A stretch of DNA of 64,000 nucleotides from assembly GCA_038134485.1 (NCBI GenBank), contig JAYPVG010000005.1, positions 76,108 through 140,107 of the forward strand. Direction: 5' to 3'. A program made the translations under genes and the position numbers. This document shows, piece after piece, positions 45,195-54,715 of this stretch (the stretch's first letter is position 1; the number at the start of each line of letters is the position of its first letter). The DNA is from NORP240 sp038134485 (GTDB taxonomy: Bacteria > Pseudomonadota > Gammaproteobacteria > Pseudomonadales > Pseudohongiellaceae). Under the pieces are notes generated by a model. That model searched no databases. It saw nothing but the letters and a program-made list of their open reading frames with translations, and was not told the DNA's origin.

Positions 45195-45507
45195 TCTGTT
45201 GTGATTCCTCCGGAATACCCCTGCATTTGAAGGGCGATATTCTCCCGCACCTTGCGGCAAGATGCCACCGGAGTCGTGCCTATTTTTAGGCCTTTGGGAC
45301 TAATGTCTGCTTATGTCTGCGCAGCGCTTGAGAGCGCATCGCGGCGCCGGAATCTGTGGCTCCGCAACTTGCACAATTCCGGTTTTTCACCGACCCGATT
45401 GGATCCTTTCAGACGGCAACAAAATCTATATCAATATATTTTGATATAGATTTGCATTCCTGCCCCTCAGCTGCTACCTTACGCCCTTATTTTTCTGAGA
45501 TGAACTG
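45195..45507. other. Divergent tkt / methionine-cycle intergenic region
   Basis: A 313-bp gap between tkt (minus) and the ArsR-methyltransferase regulator (plus). Its notable content is the palindrome at 45422-45453, described separately. The frame-open extension of tkt to 45260 is not supported. No hairpin with a T-tract and no recognisable SAM or SAH riboswitch is present. Confidence 0.6.
45422..45453. promoter_or_regulatory. Long palindrome, probable operator of the ArsR-type regulator
   Basis: AAATCTATATCAA (45422-45434), 6-bp spacer TATATT, TTGATATAGATTT (45441-45453): 13-bp perfect arms, 54 bp upstream of the regulator's start codon. A dimeric winged-helix ArsR protein binds this type of AT-rich dyad. 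The site lies between tkt and the regulator-metK-ahcY-metF operon and could control both directions. Confidence 0.7.
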
Positions 45508-46512
45508 TTGGCCGTTACTGCGCTGAAACCCGCCGACCTGCCGGATCTCGGCGACCGCCACGACTTTACCAGGCTCTGCAAGGCGCTGGCTGACGAATTG
45601 CGGCTGGAAATCCTGCGCCTCTTGAAGACCGAGTCTTTCGGTGTCCTGGAAATCTGCCGAGTGCTGGGTATTCGTCAGTCCGCTCTCAGCCATCATCTCA
45701 AGATTCTCGCCAACGCCGGCCTGGTTTCCACCCGCCGGGAGGGCAACTCCATTTTTTACCGGCGCCCATTGATTCTGGACAGTGATCCGTTTGCGGATTT
45801 CAAAAACGGTGCTTTCGCCAACATCGATAGGCTGCCGCTCTCAAGCCAGACTCTGGAGCAGGTTGAGGTTATCCACCAGGAACGTTCGCAGCAGTCACTG
45901 GATTTTTTCCGCCGTAATGCGGCCAAGTTTCGCGAACAGCAGGGGCTGATCACCGAGTACCAGCAGTATGCAAGCAGCCTGGAGGACCTGATCAGTGGTA
46001 TCAGCTTTCCCCGGGTGCCAGTGGTGATGGAAGTGGGCCCCGGTGAGGGAGAATTGCTGCTGCAACTGGCACAGCACTTCGAGCGTGTGATCGCCCTGGA
46101 CAATTCCTTGGAGATGCTCGATCAGGCCCGGAAGACTGTGAGGAATCAGGGGGTCGATAACGTCGAATTTATTCACGGCGATATCACCAGAGCCCCCAGA
46201 GGCGGGCTTAACTGCGACCTCATTATTCTCAACATGGTGTTGCACCATATCCCCGCTCCCATCGAAGTCTTCAGGGAAGCGTTCCGCCTGTTGAATCCGG
46301 ACGGCGTGCTGCTGGTGGTAGAACTGATCAATCACGACCAGGACTGGGTGCGCGAATCCTGCGGCGATCTATGGCTGGGCTTCGAGTCCCGGGATCTGGC
46401 GAACTGGGCGATAGAAGCGGGAATGGTCGAAGGTCAAAGCCTCTACCTCGGGCTGCGTAACGGATTTCAGATCCAGGTGCGGCTATTCGTCAGGGAATCG
46501 CAGGAAAAGTAA
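45508..46512 (+). CDS. ArsR-family transcriptional regulator fused to a SAM-dependent methyltransferase domain
   Basis: 334 aa from a TTG at 45508; the ATG at 45500 is out of frame. N-terminal ArsR winged helix (about 17-95; FTRLCKALADELRLEIL and SALSHHLKILANAGLV) without the metal-binding cysteines of ArsR/SmtB sensors. C-terminal class I methyltransferase (about 150-300) with motif I MEVGPGEGELLLQLA and LNMVLHHI. It precedes metK, ahcY and metF on the same strand. The inferred role is a SAM/SAH-sensing repressor of the methionine cycle, like SahR-type regulators. Whether the methyltransferase domain is a sensor or an enzyme cannot be told. Confidence 0.9.
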   Translation: MAVTALKPADLPDLGDRHDFTRLCKALADELRLEILRLLKTESFGVLEICRVLGIRQSALSHHLKILANAGLVSTRREGNSIFYRRPLILDSDPFADFKNGAFANIDRLPLSSQTLEQVEVIHQERSQQSLDFFRRNAAKFREQQGLITEYQQYASSLEDLISGISFPRVPVVMEVGPGEGELLLQLAQHFERVIALDNSLEMLDQARKTVRNQGVDNVEFIHGDITRAPRGGLNCDLIILNMVLHHIPAPIEVFREAFRLLNPDGVLLVVELINHDQDWVRESCGDLWLGFESRDLANWAIEAGMVEGQSLYLGLRNGFQIQVRLFVRESQEK

Positions 46513-46563
46513 ATCACTCCAAATCTCGATAAAAATTTGAAAGACCAGACAGGGAACAAACTC

Positions 46564-47724
<1,161 letters not shown>

Positions 47725-47782
47725 CGAACATTGAGAGCCGGCTTTCAGGCAAGGCTCGGACCACTACGGAGACCATGACTTA

Positions 47783-49192
47783 ATGAATAGTTTATCGACA
47801 CCAACAGCAGAGGCAGTTACCGAGGACTATCGGGTAGCGGACATCAGTCTGGCGGATTTCGGCCGCCGTGAAATCACCCTCGCGGAAGCGGAGATGCCCG
47901 CCCTGATGTCGTTGCGGCGCAAGTATGCCGCCGACAGGCCGCTGGCCGGCGCGCGGATTCTCGGCTGCATTCACATGACCGTGCAGACTGCCGTGCTGAT
48001 CGAAACGCTGGTGGAACTGGGCGCCGAGGTGCGCTGGTCGTCCTGTAACATTTTTTCTACCCAGGATCACGCTGCCGCCTGCATTGCCGCGGCCGGGATA
48101 GCCGTCTACGCCTGGAAGGGTCAAACCGTGGAAGAGGGAGACTGGTGTATTGAACAGACCATCCTGAAGAACGGCGAAGTCTGGAATGCCAATATGATCC
48201 TCGATGATGGCGGCGACCTGACCGCCATGGTGCACGAGAAGTACCCTGAAATGCTGGAGGCTATCCACGGGATCACCGAGGAAACCACTACCGGTGTGCA
48301 CCGGCTGCTGGAGATGCTGGAACAGGGCACCCTCAAGGTGCCGGCCATCAACGTCAACGATTCGGTCACCAAGTCCAAGAACGATAACAAGTACGGCTGC
48401 CGCCACAGTCTCAATGACGGCATCAAGCGCGGCACCGATATGCTGCTGGCGGGACGCCATGCGCTGGTTATCGGCTACGGCGATGTAGGCAAAGGATCGG
48501 CCCAGAGCCTGCGTCAGGAAGGTATGATCGTCAAGATTTCGGAGATTGATCCCATCTGCGCGATGCAGGCCTGTATGGATGGCTTCGAAGTAGTTTCACC
48601 CTACATCGACGGCATCAACAGCGGCACGCTGGAAGGCATCAACAAAACCCTGCTGCAGAACATGGATCTGGTTGTCACCGCCACCGGTAACATCAATGTC
48701 TGCGACAAGTACATGCTGCAGTCCGCCAAGCCGGGCTCTGTCATTTGCAATATCGGGCACTTCGATAACGAAATCGATACCCGGTACATGCGTGACAACT
48801 GGCAGTGGGAAGAGGTAAAGCCCCAGGTGCACAAAATCTATCGATCCGATCCGGCCACCGACAGAGACGATTATCTTATCCTGTTGTCGGAAGGGCGGCT
48901 GATCAATCTCGGCAATGCAACCGGCCACCCCTCGCGCATTATGGATGGATCGTTCGCGAATCAGGTGCTGGCACAGATCTATTTGTATGAGAAAGCCTTC
49001 GCCAGTCAGTCCGCTGAATACAAGCAGCAAAACCTGAGCGTAGAAGTCTTGCCCAAACAGCTGGACGAGGAAGTGGCAACCCTTATGGTGGGAGGATTCG
49101 GCGGCGTGGTAACCAGGCTCACAGGACCCCAGGCGGAGTACATCAATGTGCCCGTCAACGGACCGTTCAAAACCGACAGCTACAAGTACTGA
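47783..49192 (+). CDS. ahcY: S-adenosylhomocysteine hydrolase (adenosylhomocysteinase)
   Basis: 469 aa. NAD-dependent; splits SAH to homocysteine and adenosine. N-terminal LGCIHMTVQTAVLIETL and SSCNIFSTQDHAAAC, central NVNDSVTKSKNDN(K)YGCRHS with the catalytic Lys and Asp, Rossmann GYGDVGKGSAQSLRQEG, and the C-terminal GPFKTDSYKY that closes the NAD site in the dimer partner. It carries the 40-residue insertion of the long bacterial form. I checked the 58-bp leader for an SAH riboswitch; the conserved core was not found. Confidence 0.98.
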   Translation: MNSLSTPTAEAVTEDYRVADISLADFGRREITLAEAEMPALMSLRRKYAADRPLAGARILGCIHMTVQTAVLIETLVELGAEVRWSSCNIFSTQDHAAACIAAAGIAVYAWKGQTVEEGDWCIEQTILKNGEVWNANMILDDGGDLTAMVHEKYPEMLEAIHGITEETTTGVHRLLEMLEQGTLKVPAINVNDSVTKSKNDNKYGCRHSLNDGIKRGTDMLLAGRHALVIGYGDVGKGSAQSLRQEGMIVKISEIDPICAMQACMDGFEVVSPYIDGINSGTLEGINKTLLQNMDLVVTATGNINVCDKYMLQSAKPGSVICNIGHFDNEIDTRYMRDNWQWEEVKPQVHKIYRSDPATDRDDYLILLSEGRLINLGNATGHPSRIMDGSFANQVLAQIYLYEKAFASQSAEYKQQNLSVEVLPKQLDEEVATLMVGGFGGVVTRLTGPQAEYINVPVNGPFKTDSYKY

Positions 49193-49215
49193 TCGGCCAG
49201 CGAAGATCGCGCAGC

Positions 49216-50076
49216 ATGAACTCAACCGAAAACAACGGTAACCGAGCCGGATTCAGCATAGAGTTTTTCCCGCCCCGTACCGAGCAGGGGCAGGAGAAAC
49301 TGCTGGCCGTGCACGAAAGACTGGCCGCCCTGGGACCGGAATTTTTCTCGGTTACCTACGGGGCAGGAGGCTCTACCCGCGAAGGTACGCGGTCCACGGT
49401 GATGGCACTGCTGGAACGCGGTTCTGTGGTTGCGCCGCATCTTTCCTTCGGCGGCTCATCGGACCAGGAAATCCTGGCGCTGTTGCAGGGCTATCGGGAA
49501 GCAGGGGTAACAAGACTGGTGCTGCTGCGCGGAGACATCCCCTCCGGACTGGGTGCCGCCAGCCAGCACCGCTATGCCAGTGAACTGGTGGAGTTTGTGC
49601 GACGGGAAACCGGGGACTATTTCCATATCGACGTGGGGTGTTATCCGGAGGTCCACCCCGACGCTCCGGATTACCAGAGCGACATCAAATTTTTTCGGAC
49701 CAAGGTTGAGGCGGGCGCCAGCTCAGCTATCACCCAGTACTTTTTCAATCCCGACGCGTATTTCTATTTCCTTGAACAGTGTCGCGCGGCGGGCATTGAA
49801 ATCCCCATCGTGCCCGGCATCATGCCAATTACCAATTATGCCAACCTGGCGAGGTTCAGCAGTAATTGCGGGGCAGAAATCCCGCGTTGGATCAAAAGGC
49901 GGCTGGAAGCTTACGGCAACGATACCGACAGCATCCGCAGCTTCGGTGTCGAAGTTGTCACCCGACTCTGTGAAACCTTGCTGGCAGGCGGTGCTCCCGG
50001 GCTGCACTTTTACGCCATGAACCAGGCAGGCAGCGTCTCGGCGATCTGGCAGAATCTCGATTCTGACAAAAGCTGA
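49216..50076 (+). CDS. metF: 5,10-methylenetetrahydrofolate reductase
   Basis: 286 aa, FAD-dependent TIM barrel. It makes 5-methyl-THF for methionine synthase, completing the metK-ahcY-metF arrangement. SIEFFPPRTEQG at the start (catalytic Glu), SVTYGAGGSTREGT, LRGDIPSG, and the ITQYFFNPDAYFYF block are typical. ATG at 49216, 23 bp after ahcY. No methionine synthase gene is in the window. Confidence 0.97.
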   Translation: MNSTENNGNRAGFSIEFFPPRTEQGQEKLLAVHERLAALGPEFFSVTYGAGGSTREGTRSTVMALLERGSVVAPHLSFGGSSDQEILALLQGYREAGVTRLVLLRGDIPSGLGAASQHRYASELVEFVRRETGDYFHIDVGCYPEVHPDAPDYQSDIKFFRTKVEAGASSAITQYFFNPDAYFYFLEQCRAAGIEIPIVPGIMPITNYANLARFSSNCGAEIPRWIKRRLEAYGNDTDSIRSFGVEVVTRLCETLLAGGAPGLHFYAMNQAGSVSAIWQNLDSDKS

Positions 50077-50111
50077 TCAGCGTTGCAGCCGGGGCAACAG
50101 TTGGCCAAACT

Positions 50112-50840
50112 ATGCGACTTTCAAGACTTCACCAGACACAGAAACTGGCTTCCGGCACCACCGTTGCGCTGGAGCGAGACAGCGCGCACTACCTGGGTCG
50201 GGTGCTGCGACTGCAGCCCGGTGACACAATTCACCTGTTTAACAGCGAGGACGGCGAGTTCGCCGCGCAGGTCATTGAACTCGGGAAACAGCAGGCTCTG
50301 GTGCGTATTCTGGAGCCGGTGACAGTTCAGGCCAATCCGCAACTGAGCATCCACCTGGGGCTGGGACTGTCCCGGGGCGAGCGCATGGATTATGCGGTGC
50401 AGAAATCCACCGAGCTCGGAGTGGGGAGCATCACGCCAGTGATCACTGAGTACTGCGAGGTGCGACTCAGTCCCCAACGGCAGGAAAACCGCCAGGCTCA
50501 CTGGCAACGGGTGGCCATCAGTGCGTGCGAACAGTGCGGTCGCAGCCAGGTGCCGACTGTCAATCGTCCCGAGACCCTGTTGCAATGGCTGGCCAGCCAT
50601 CCATCTGGAATTCTGCTCGATTCCCGCGCCGACGCGCACCTGTCCGACCAACAGGTTGAAAGTTCCATCGCGCTTCTCGTAGGGCCGGAAGGGGGATTCA
50701 GTGAACAGGAGCTGGTTTCAGCGCGACAGCATGGATACCGGGTAATCAGTCTGGGGCCGCGCGTACTGCGCACCGAAACGGCGCCGGTTGCGGCGCTGAG
50801 TGTATTGCAGTATCTGTTCGGGGACCTGAGGCGAAGCTGA
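50112..50840 (+). CDS. rsmE: 16S rRNA (uracil-1498-N3)-methyltransferase RsmE
   Basis: 242 aa, SPOUT-class methyltransferase that modifies U1498 of 16S rRNA. N-terminal PUA-like domain (HYLGRVLRLQPGDTIHLFN), and the C-terminal knot motifs KSTELGV, LLVGPEGGFSEQE and LGPRVLRTETAP. ATG at 50112, 35 bp after metF, so probably the last gene of the operon. Its stop lies 6 bp from the stop of the convergent HD-GYP gene. Confidence 0.96.
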   Translation: MRLSRLHQTQKLASGTTVALERDSAHYLGRVLRLQPGDTIHLFNSEDGEFAAQVIELGKQQALVRILEPVTVQANPQLSIHLGLGLSRGERMDYAVQKSTELGVGSITPVITEYCEVRLSPQRQENRQAHWQRVAISACEQCGRSQVPTVNRPETLLQWLASHPSGILLDSRADAHLSDQQVESSIALLVGPEGGFSEQELVSARQHGYRVISLGPRVLRTETAPVAALSVLQYLFGDLRRS

Positions 50841-50846
50841 TTGCTG

Positions 50847-52160
50847 CTAGAAGCGCAATGCCAGTTTGCCGATACCGATGCGCCGACCAAACAGCCCGTC
50901 GGTGAAATTGCCCGGGTCGATGCCGTGGCTGCCCCGCTGGAGAGAGCGGGTGATGGGCCTGACCAAGTCCTGATCTTTCTGCTCACCCTGATTGATCAAT
51001 TCAAATTTTGATCGACGTTGCTTGCGGGCATTGGTGACAACGGTGACCCTGGGTGTCAACCGCTGATTGGGATTCTGCTCGGTCACGATGCCTACTTCAC
51101 CGCTCGCCAGTTCCACCACAGAGCCCGCGGGAAACATGCCCAGTGCTTTGATAAATTCGTAGACCAGCTGATCCGCAAACTTGATTTTGCGTTGCTTGTA
51201 CAGGCGACTGATTGCTGTCGCAGGCGACAGATCAGCCTCGGATGAACGTCTCAGCATTCTTTCGTAACTGTAGGCAAGGTTCGCGATCCGGGCCGCTACG
51301 GGAATCTGGTCGCCTCGCTGGCGGCGCGGAAAACCCCTGCCGTCATGGCGTTCATGGTGAGCACGAACGATGCCGATCACCTGCTGACTTATGTTCTCCT
51401 CAGTCCGCAGTATGTCGACACCGATACCGACGTGCTTCTGGTAGTGCAGGTACTCGGCGCGGCTGAACGACCCTTTCTTGCGCACAAATTGCGGGCTAAA
51501 TTTTGCCATACCGATGTCGGCGAGCAATGTGCCAACAAAAAGAGATTCAATTTCATCTTTTGCCATACCGATGTGACAGGCGAATATCGTGGCCCAGATG
51601 GTCGCACGTATACTGTGTTTTAACTGGCAATCGCCCTGTTCGCTGGTGTTCAGGTACCAGATAAATGCATCGGGGTTGCGGATCACGCAGGCGATCGTCG
51701 CCCCTGCCAGCCGGTAAATCTCTGTCAACCCGAGGGGACGGTGCTCCCGAGCATTTTCTATGACCCGGTCAAGCTGACTTTCAAGCTGACTGTACAGCCG
51801 TGAGGCTTCGTCAATCTCCTGCCTGACTGAGCGAGTTCTGGGGTATATGTCCGGGCGCACCCTCAGCTCCGCTGATTCCGGCGACTGCTTTCTGGCGCTG
51901 CTGAGTATCGTGAGCTGGGTTGGAGACTTGCTTTGCGGACTCGCACCTTTGCCGGGATCGATATAAACAAACTTGCAGCAGGTCTTCAGGAACTGAATCT
52001 GATCGAATTTGCGCAGATGAAATCCATTGACGGGAAAGGGCGTGTGCCGCCAGGGGCGGTCCAGTTCAATCACGAACATGCCGAGCACAAGATCCCTGAC
52101 AGGAACCTTGATCCATTGATTTTGTGTCCCTGACGCGGAATTGGCATGATTGTCTGGCAT
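50847..52160 (-). CDS. DUF3391 / HD-GYP domain protein with degenerate metal site
   Basis: 437 aa, cytoplasmic. N-terminal DUF3391 (about 15-75, VRDLVLGMFVIELDRPW), a linker helix, then an HD-GYP-like domain (about 165-350). Canonical HD-GYP enzymes hydrolyse cyclic-di-GMP. Here the HD motif reads LLADIGMAK (Ala214-Asp215 in place of His-Asp), and the late metal Asp region reads ANLAYSYERM where DxxD is expected. HSIRAT, KHVGIG and HHERHDGRGFP are kept. It is more likely a binding or regulatory protein than an active phosphodiesterase (inference). The C-terminal 70 residues are not family-conserved. Confidence 0.88.
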   Translation of the reverse strand: MPDNHANSASGTQNQWIKVPVRDLVLGMFVIELDRPWRHTPFPVNGFHLRKFDQIQFLKTCCKFVYIDPGKGASPQSKSPTQLTILSSARKQSPESAELRVRPDIYPRTRSVRQEIDEASRLYSQLESQLDRVIENAREHRPLGLTEIYRLAGATIACVIRNPDAFIWYLNTSEQGDCQLKHSIRATIWATIFACHIGMAKDEIESLFVGTLLADIGMAKFSPQFVRKKGSFSRAEYLHYQKHVGIGVDILRTEENISQQVIGIVRAHHERHDGRGFPRRQRGDQIPVAARIANLAYSYERMLRRSSEADLSPATAISRLYKQRKIKFADQLVYEFIKALGMFPAGSVVELASGEVGIVTEQNPNQRLTPRVTVVTNARKQRRSKFELINQGEQKDQDLVRPITRSLQRGSHGIDPGNFTDGLFGRRIGIGKLALRF

Positions 52161-52281
52161 TTGGACAGCTTAATGCCTTCTGTATGCGCGACTGTGATAG
52201 TGCTCACAATTCGGCGGAGAGTGTCGGTCACTATTTGCTGAATTGAGAGCTGGATCACGCTGAGCGGCGAGACAAAATAAT

Positions 52282-52302
52282 GCGCCCCCATAAAGGGGGC
52301 GC
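52282..52302 (-). terminator. Hairpin terminator after amtB
   Basis: GCGCCCCC / GGGGGCGC, 8-bp GC stem with a 5-nt loop, 65 bp past the amtB stop. On the minus strand it is followed by ATTATTTTG, a weak T-tract. Likely the 3' end of the glnK-amtB transcript. Confidence 0.75.
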
Positions 52303-52366
52303 GATGTGGAGGAGTTGCGCCTGCAGGATCTTACAATACCCCCTGAAGGCGCAGCTTGTTGCCCTG

Positions 52367-53638
52367 CTACCTGGTGGTAACAAATTCCGGATAGGCTTCC
52401 ATGCCGCAGTCGGCCAGATCGAGTCCTTCTTCTTCCAGCTCCGGGTCGACCCGCAGCCCCATGACAGCCTTCAGCAGTCCCCAGACTATCAGGCTGGAGG
52501 CGAATACCCAGACGAAGATCACCAGTGCGCCGATCAGCTGACCACCGAAGGTCGCATCCGGATCGGACAGCAGCACTGCGAAGATACCAAACAGACCTAC
52601 TACACCGTGGACTGATATTGCACCAACGGGATCATCGATCTTCAGTTTGTCCAGCGTGACAATACTGAAAACTACGATGCTGCCGCCGACAGCACCGATA
52701 AGGGTGGCCAGCAGCGGACTGGGGTCTGCCGGTTCGGCCGTAATAGCGACCAGGCCGGCCAGCGCGCCGTTCAGACACATGGTCAGGTCAGTCTTGCCGA
52801 ACAGCAGACGTGCGACGATCATGGCAGCAATCAACCCACCTGCTGCAGCCGCGTTGGTGTTTAGGAACACGTTGGCCACCTCGTTGGCAACACCCACACC
52901 GCCAAGCTTGAGGGTGGATCCGCCGTTGAATCCGAACCAGCCCATCCACAGGATAAAAGTGCCGAGGGTAGCCAGCGGCAGATTAGCGCCGGGGATCGGC
53001 TTGATGGAGCCATCCTTGCCATACTTGCCCTTGCGAGGACCAAGCAGCAGCACACCCGCGAGCGCAGCCGCAGCACCGGCCATGTGAACGATGCCGGAAC
53101 CGGCATAGTCACTGTAGCTCAACGCGCCTATCAGGGGTACGTCTTTGCCACCCCAGGTCCAGCCACCCTCGATTGGGTAAATTACGCCAGTCATGACGAC
53201 AGCAAATCCAAGAAAAGCCCACAACTTCATGCGCTCGGCCACGGCACCGGAGACGATCGACATCGCGGTGGCTACGAATACTACCTGGAAGAAGAAGTCG
53301 GATGCGCCCGAGTAGACGGAGTCGCCGTCGAACCCGGCCTCCGCCGAATCTGCCAGTACCTGAGCGATAGCTGCGTCGTCCATCTCGGCAACGGTCGTGA
53401 TGCCGGACAGGAAAATACCGCCGTCGTACATTAGCTGATAACCGCACACCAGATACATGGTGCACGCAATAGCAAAGAGTGCCACGTTCTTGGTAAGAAT
53501 CTCGGTTGTGTTCTTGGCACGAACCAGGCCCGCCTCCAGCATGGCGAAGCCAGCTGCCATCCACATCACGAGCGCGCCGCAAATCAAAAAGTAAAATGTA
53601 TCCATTGCATACTGCAATTCAAAAATTTGGTTTTCCAC
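52367..53638 (-). CDS. amtB: Ammonium transporter AmtB
   Basis: 423 aa from a GTG at 53638, chosen because GGAGG lies six bases before it; the frame is open to 53776 but the extra 46 residues overlap the glnK end region and look non-coding. Eleven membrane helices expected; VMWMAAGFAMLEAGLVRAKNT is the first helix signature. The twin-histidine pore residues are in GIVHMAGAAAALAG and SVHGVVGLFG. No signal peptide, unlike E. coli AmtB. It follows glnK by 61 bp; GlnK plugs the channel under nitrogen sufficiency. Confidence 0.95.
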   Translation of the reverse strand: MENQIFELQYAMDTFYFLICGALVMWMAAGFAMLEAGLVRAKNTTEILTKNVALFAIACTMYLVCGYQLMYDGGIFLSGITTVAEMDDAAIAQVLADSAEAGFDGDSVYSGASDFFFQVVFVATAMSIVSGAVAERMKLWAFLGFAVVMTGVIYPIEGGWTWGGKDVPLIGALSYSDYAGSGIVHMAGAAAALAGVLLLGPRKGKYGKDGSIKPIPGANLPLATLGTFILWMGWFGFNGGSTLKLGGVGVANEVANVFLNTNAAAAGGLIAAMIVARLLFGKTDLTMCLNGALAGLVAITAEPADPSPLLATLIGAVGGSIVVFSIVTLDKLKIDDPVGAISVHGVVGLFGIFAVLLSDPDATFGGQLIGALVIFVWVFASSLIVWGLLKAVMGLRVDPELEEEGLDLADCGMEAYPEFVTTR

Positions 53639-53699
53639 CTTTAGCCTCCAAATCGGTCGAGTGACCGGTAACTGAGAATTAATCGTTTCGGGGATTCGA

Positions 53700-54038
53700 T
53701 CAGACCGCCTCTTCCCCTGTTTCGCCGGTACGAATTCGAATGATCTGCGAGAGCTCGGACACAAAGATCTTGCCATCCCCGATCTTGCCGGTATTGGCCG
53801 CCTTGCTTATCGCTTCGAGTGTCTGATCAAGCAGCGAGTCACCGATGGCGACCTCGAGCTTAACTTTGGGTAGGAAATCCACGACGTATTCAGCACCCCT
53901 GTAAAGCTCGGTATGGCCTTTCTGTCGACCAAAACCCTTCACTTCAGTCACGGTGATACCCTGGACACCGATTTCGGACAACGCCTCGCGGACATCGTCC
54001 AGCTTGAAAGGCTTGATGATAGCCGTCACTAATTTCAT
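53700..54038 (-). CDS. glnK: Nitrogen regulatory protein PII (GlnK/GlnB)
   Basis: 112 aa from ATG 54038 with a GAGGAG ribosome-binding site. Trimeric 2-oxoglutarate/ATP sensor. MKLVTAIIKPFKLDDVREAL is the family start; the T-loop carries Tyr51 (GAEYVVDF), the uridylylation site, and Tyr46. GKIGDGKIFV is the ATP-binding B-loop. Position before amtB makes it GlnK by function. A sigma-54-like promoter lies about 75 bp upstream. Confidence 0.96.
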   Translation of the reverse strand: MKLVTAIIKPFKLDDVREALSEIGVQGITVTEVKGFGRQKGHTELYRGAEYVVDFLPKVKLEVAIGDSLLDQTLEAISKAANTGKIGDGKIFVSELSQIIRIRTGETGEEAV

Positions 54039-54112
54039 TATTTGCTCCTCAATAATTAATACCCGCTCTGCCATTCAGAAGGGGCACTCCTGTCGCTTCG
54101 TCGAAGGTAGTA

Positions 54113-54128
54113 TGCACGCCCCGTGCCA
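54113..54128 (-). promoter_or_regulatory. Candidate sigma-54 (RpoN) promoter of glnK-amtB
   Basis: On the minus strand the site reads TGGCACGGGGCGTGCA: GG at -24 and GC at -12 are 12 positions apart as required, and TGGCAC is exact; the -12 half is GTGC rather than TTGC. The start would be near 54102, giving a 64-nt leader. AT-rich DNA (about 54128-54170) upstream could bend for NtrC. This fits nitrogen control. Confidence 0.7.
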
Positions 54129-54435
54129 GTTGTATTTTATTGTTTTATTTCAATTAGTTAGTTAAATATCAGGCGTCTGGATACGGGTATGGAAACGTCG
54201 TGAGCGAGTAATTGTGCTGTTACGGTGCCCTGAATTGACGCTTGCACCATCACGGTGCGCACGTTGCGGGTCGGACTCTTCATGGGCATCAGGTGACCCG
54301 GGCACGAGGGATCTGCATGCCCGGGATTGCTGCAGAGGCACTCGGAAGGGTCACCGCAGCTTTAGCTGCCAGGCAACATTGTTGCTAGAATGGTCGCCAG
54401 ATTCAGTGCTATCACTCCCGGCATGGCGTTTCATT
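54129..54435. other. Gene-free interval between glnK and ubiK
   Basis: The glnK-ubiK gap (about 400 bp including the sigma-54 site) is AT-rich at the glnK side, suited to an enhancer or IHF region, and GC-rich toward ubiK. GCACC-ATCAC-GGTGC near 54244-54258 is a small hairpin. A candidate extended -10 (TGCTAGAAT, 54383-54391) lies 45 bp before the ubiK start. No gene is convincing here. Confidence 0.5.
54383..54391 (+). promoter_or_regulatory. Candidate extended -10 promoter of ubiK
   Basis: TGCTAGAAT: TGn followed by TAGAAT. Transcription would start near 54398, 38 bp before the ATG. There is no good -35 hexamer, which extended -10 promoters can do without. Confidence 0.4.
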
Positions 54436-54696
54436 ATGATCGACCGACATTTTCTCGACGGCCTCAGTGCCAGAATCAGTCAACTGTTTCCCCGCGCCAG
54501 CGGGCTTGGGGAAGAAGGCCGGGACGCTGTCAGGCAGTTGCTGCAGAAAAGCCTGGCCGAACTGAACATCCTGACTCGGGAAGAGTTTGAGTCCCGGGAC
54601 CGCGCCCTGAAGCGTGCTGAAGAGCGCATTAGAGAGCTTGAAGAACAAATTCAGGAACTGGAGCACAGGCTGAACCAGCTCGCAGGGAGCGATTAG
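54436..54696 (+). CDS. ubiK: Ubiquinone biosynthesis accessory factor UbiK (YqiC/BMFP family)
   Basis: 86 aa from ATG 54436; an open frame runs back to 54214 but has no family similarity. N-terminal amphipathic helix (MIDRHFLDGLSARISQLFP), then a C-terminal coiled coil with heptads (REEFESRDRALKRAEERIRELEEQ and onward). UbiK forms a complex with UbiJ and assists the late, soluble Ubi enzyme complex in aerobic ubiquinone synthesis. Its place between glnK-amtB and comM matches Pseudomonas gene order. Confidence 0.92.
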   Translation: MIDRHFLDGLSARISQLFPRASGLGEEGRDAVRQLLQKSLAELNILTREEFESRDRALKRAEERIRELEEQIQELEHRLNQLAGSD

Positions 54697-54715
54697 CCAA
54701 GGGGCATTGGCCGCT

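Noticed and set aside
47725..47782. SAH riboswitch before ahcY
   Set aside because: GGCTCGGA is reminiscent of the 3' part, but the conserved GAGGAGCGCTGC core is missing and the 58-bp gap is too short.
47792..48460. 222-codon minus-strand open frame antisense to ahcY
   Set aside because: Shadow of ahcY.
54214..54435. N-terminal extension of ubiK
   Set aside because: Seventy-four extra residues rich in Cys/Arg without similarity; the family start MIDRHFLDGL is at 54436.
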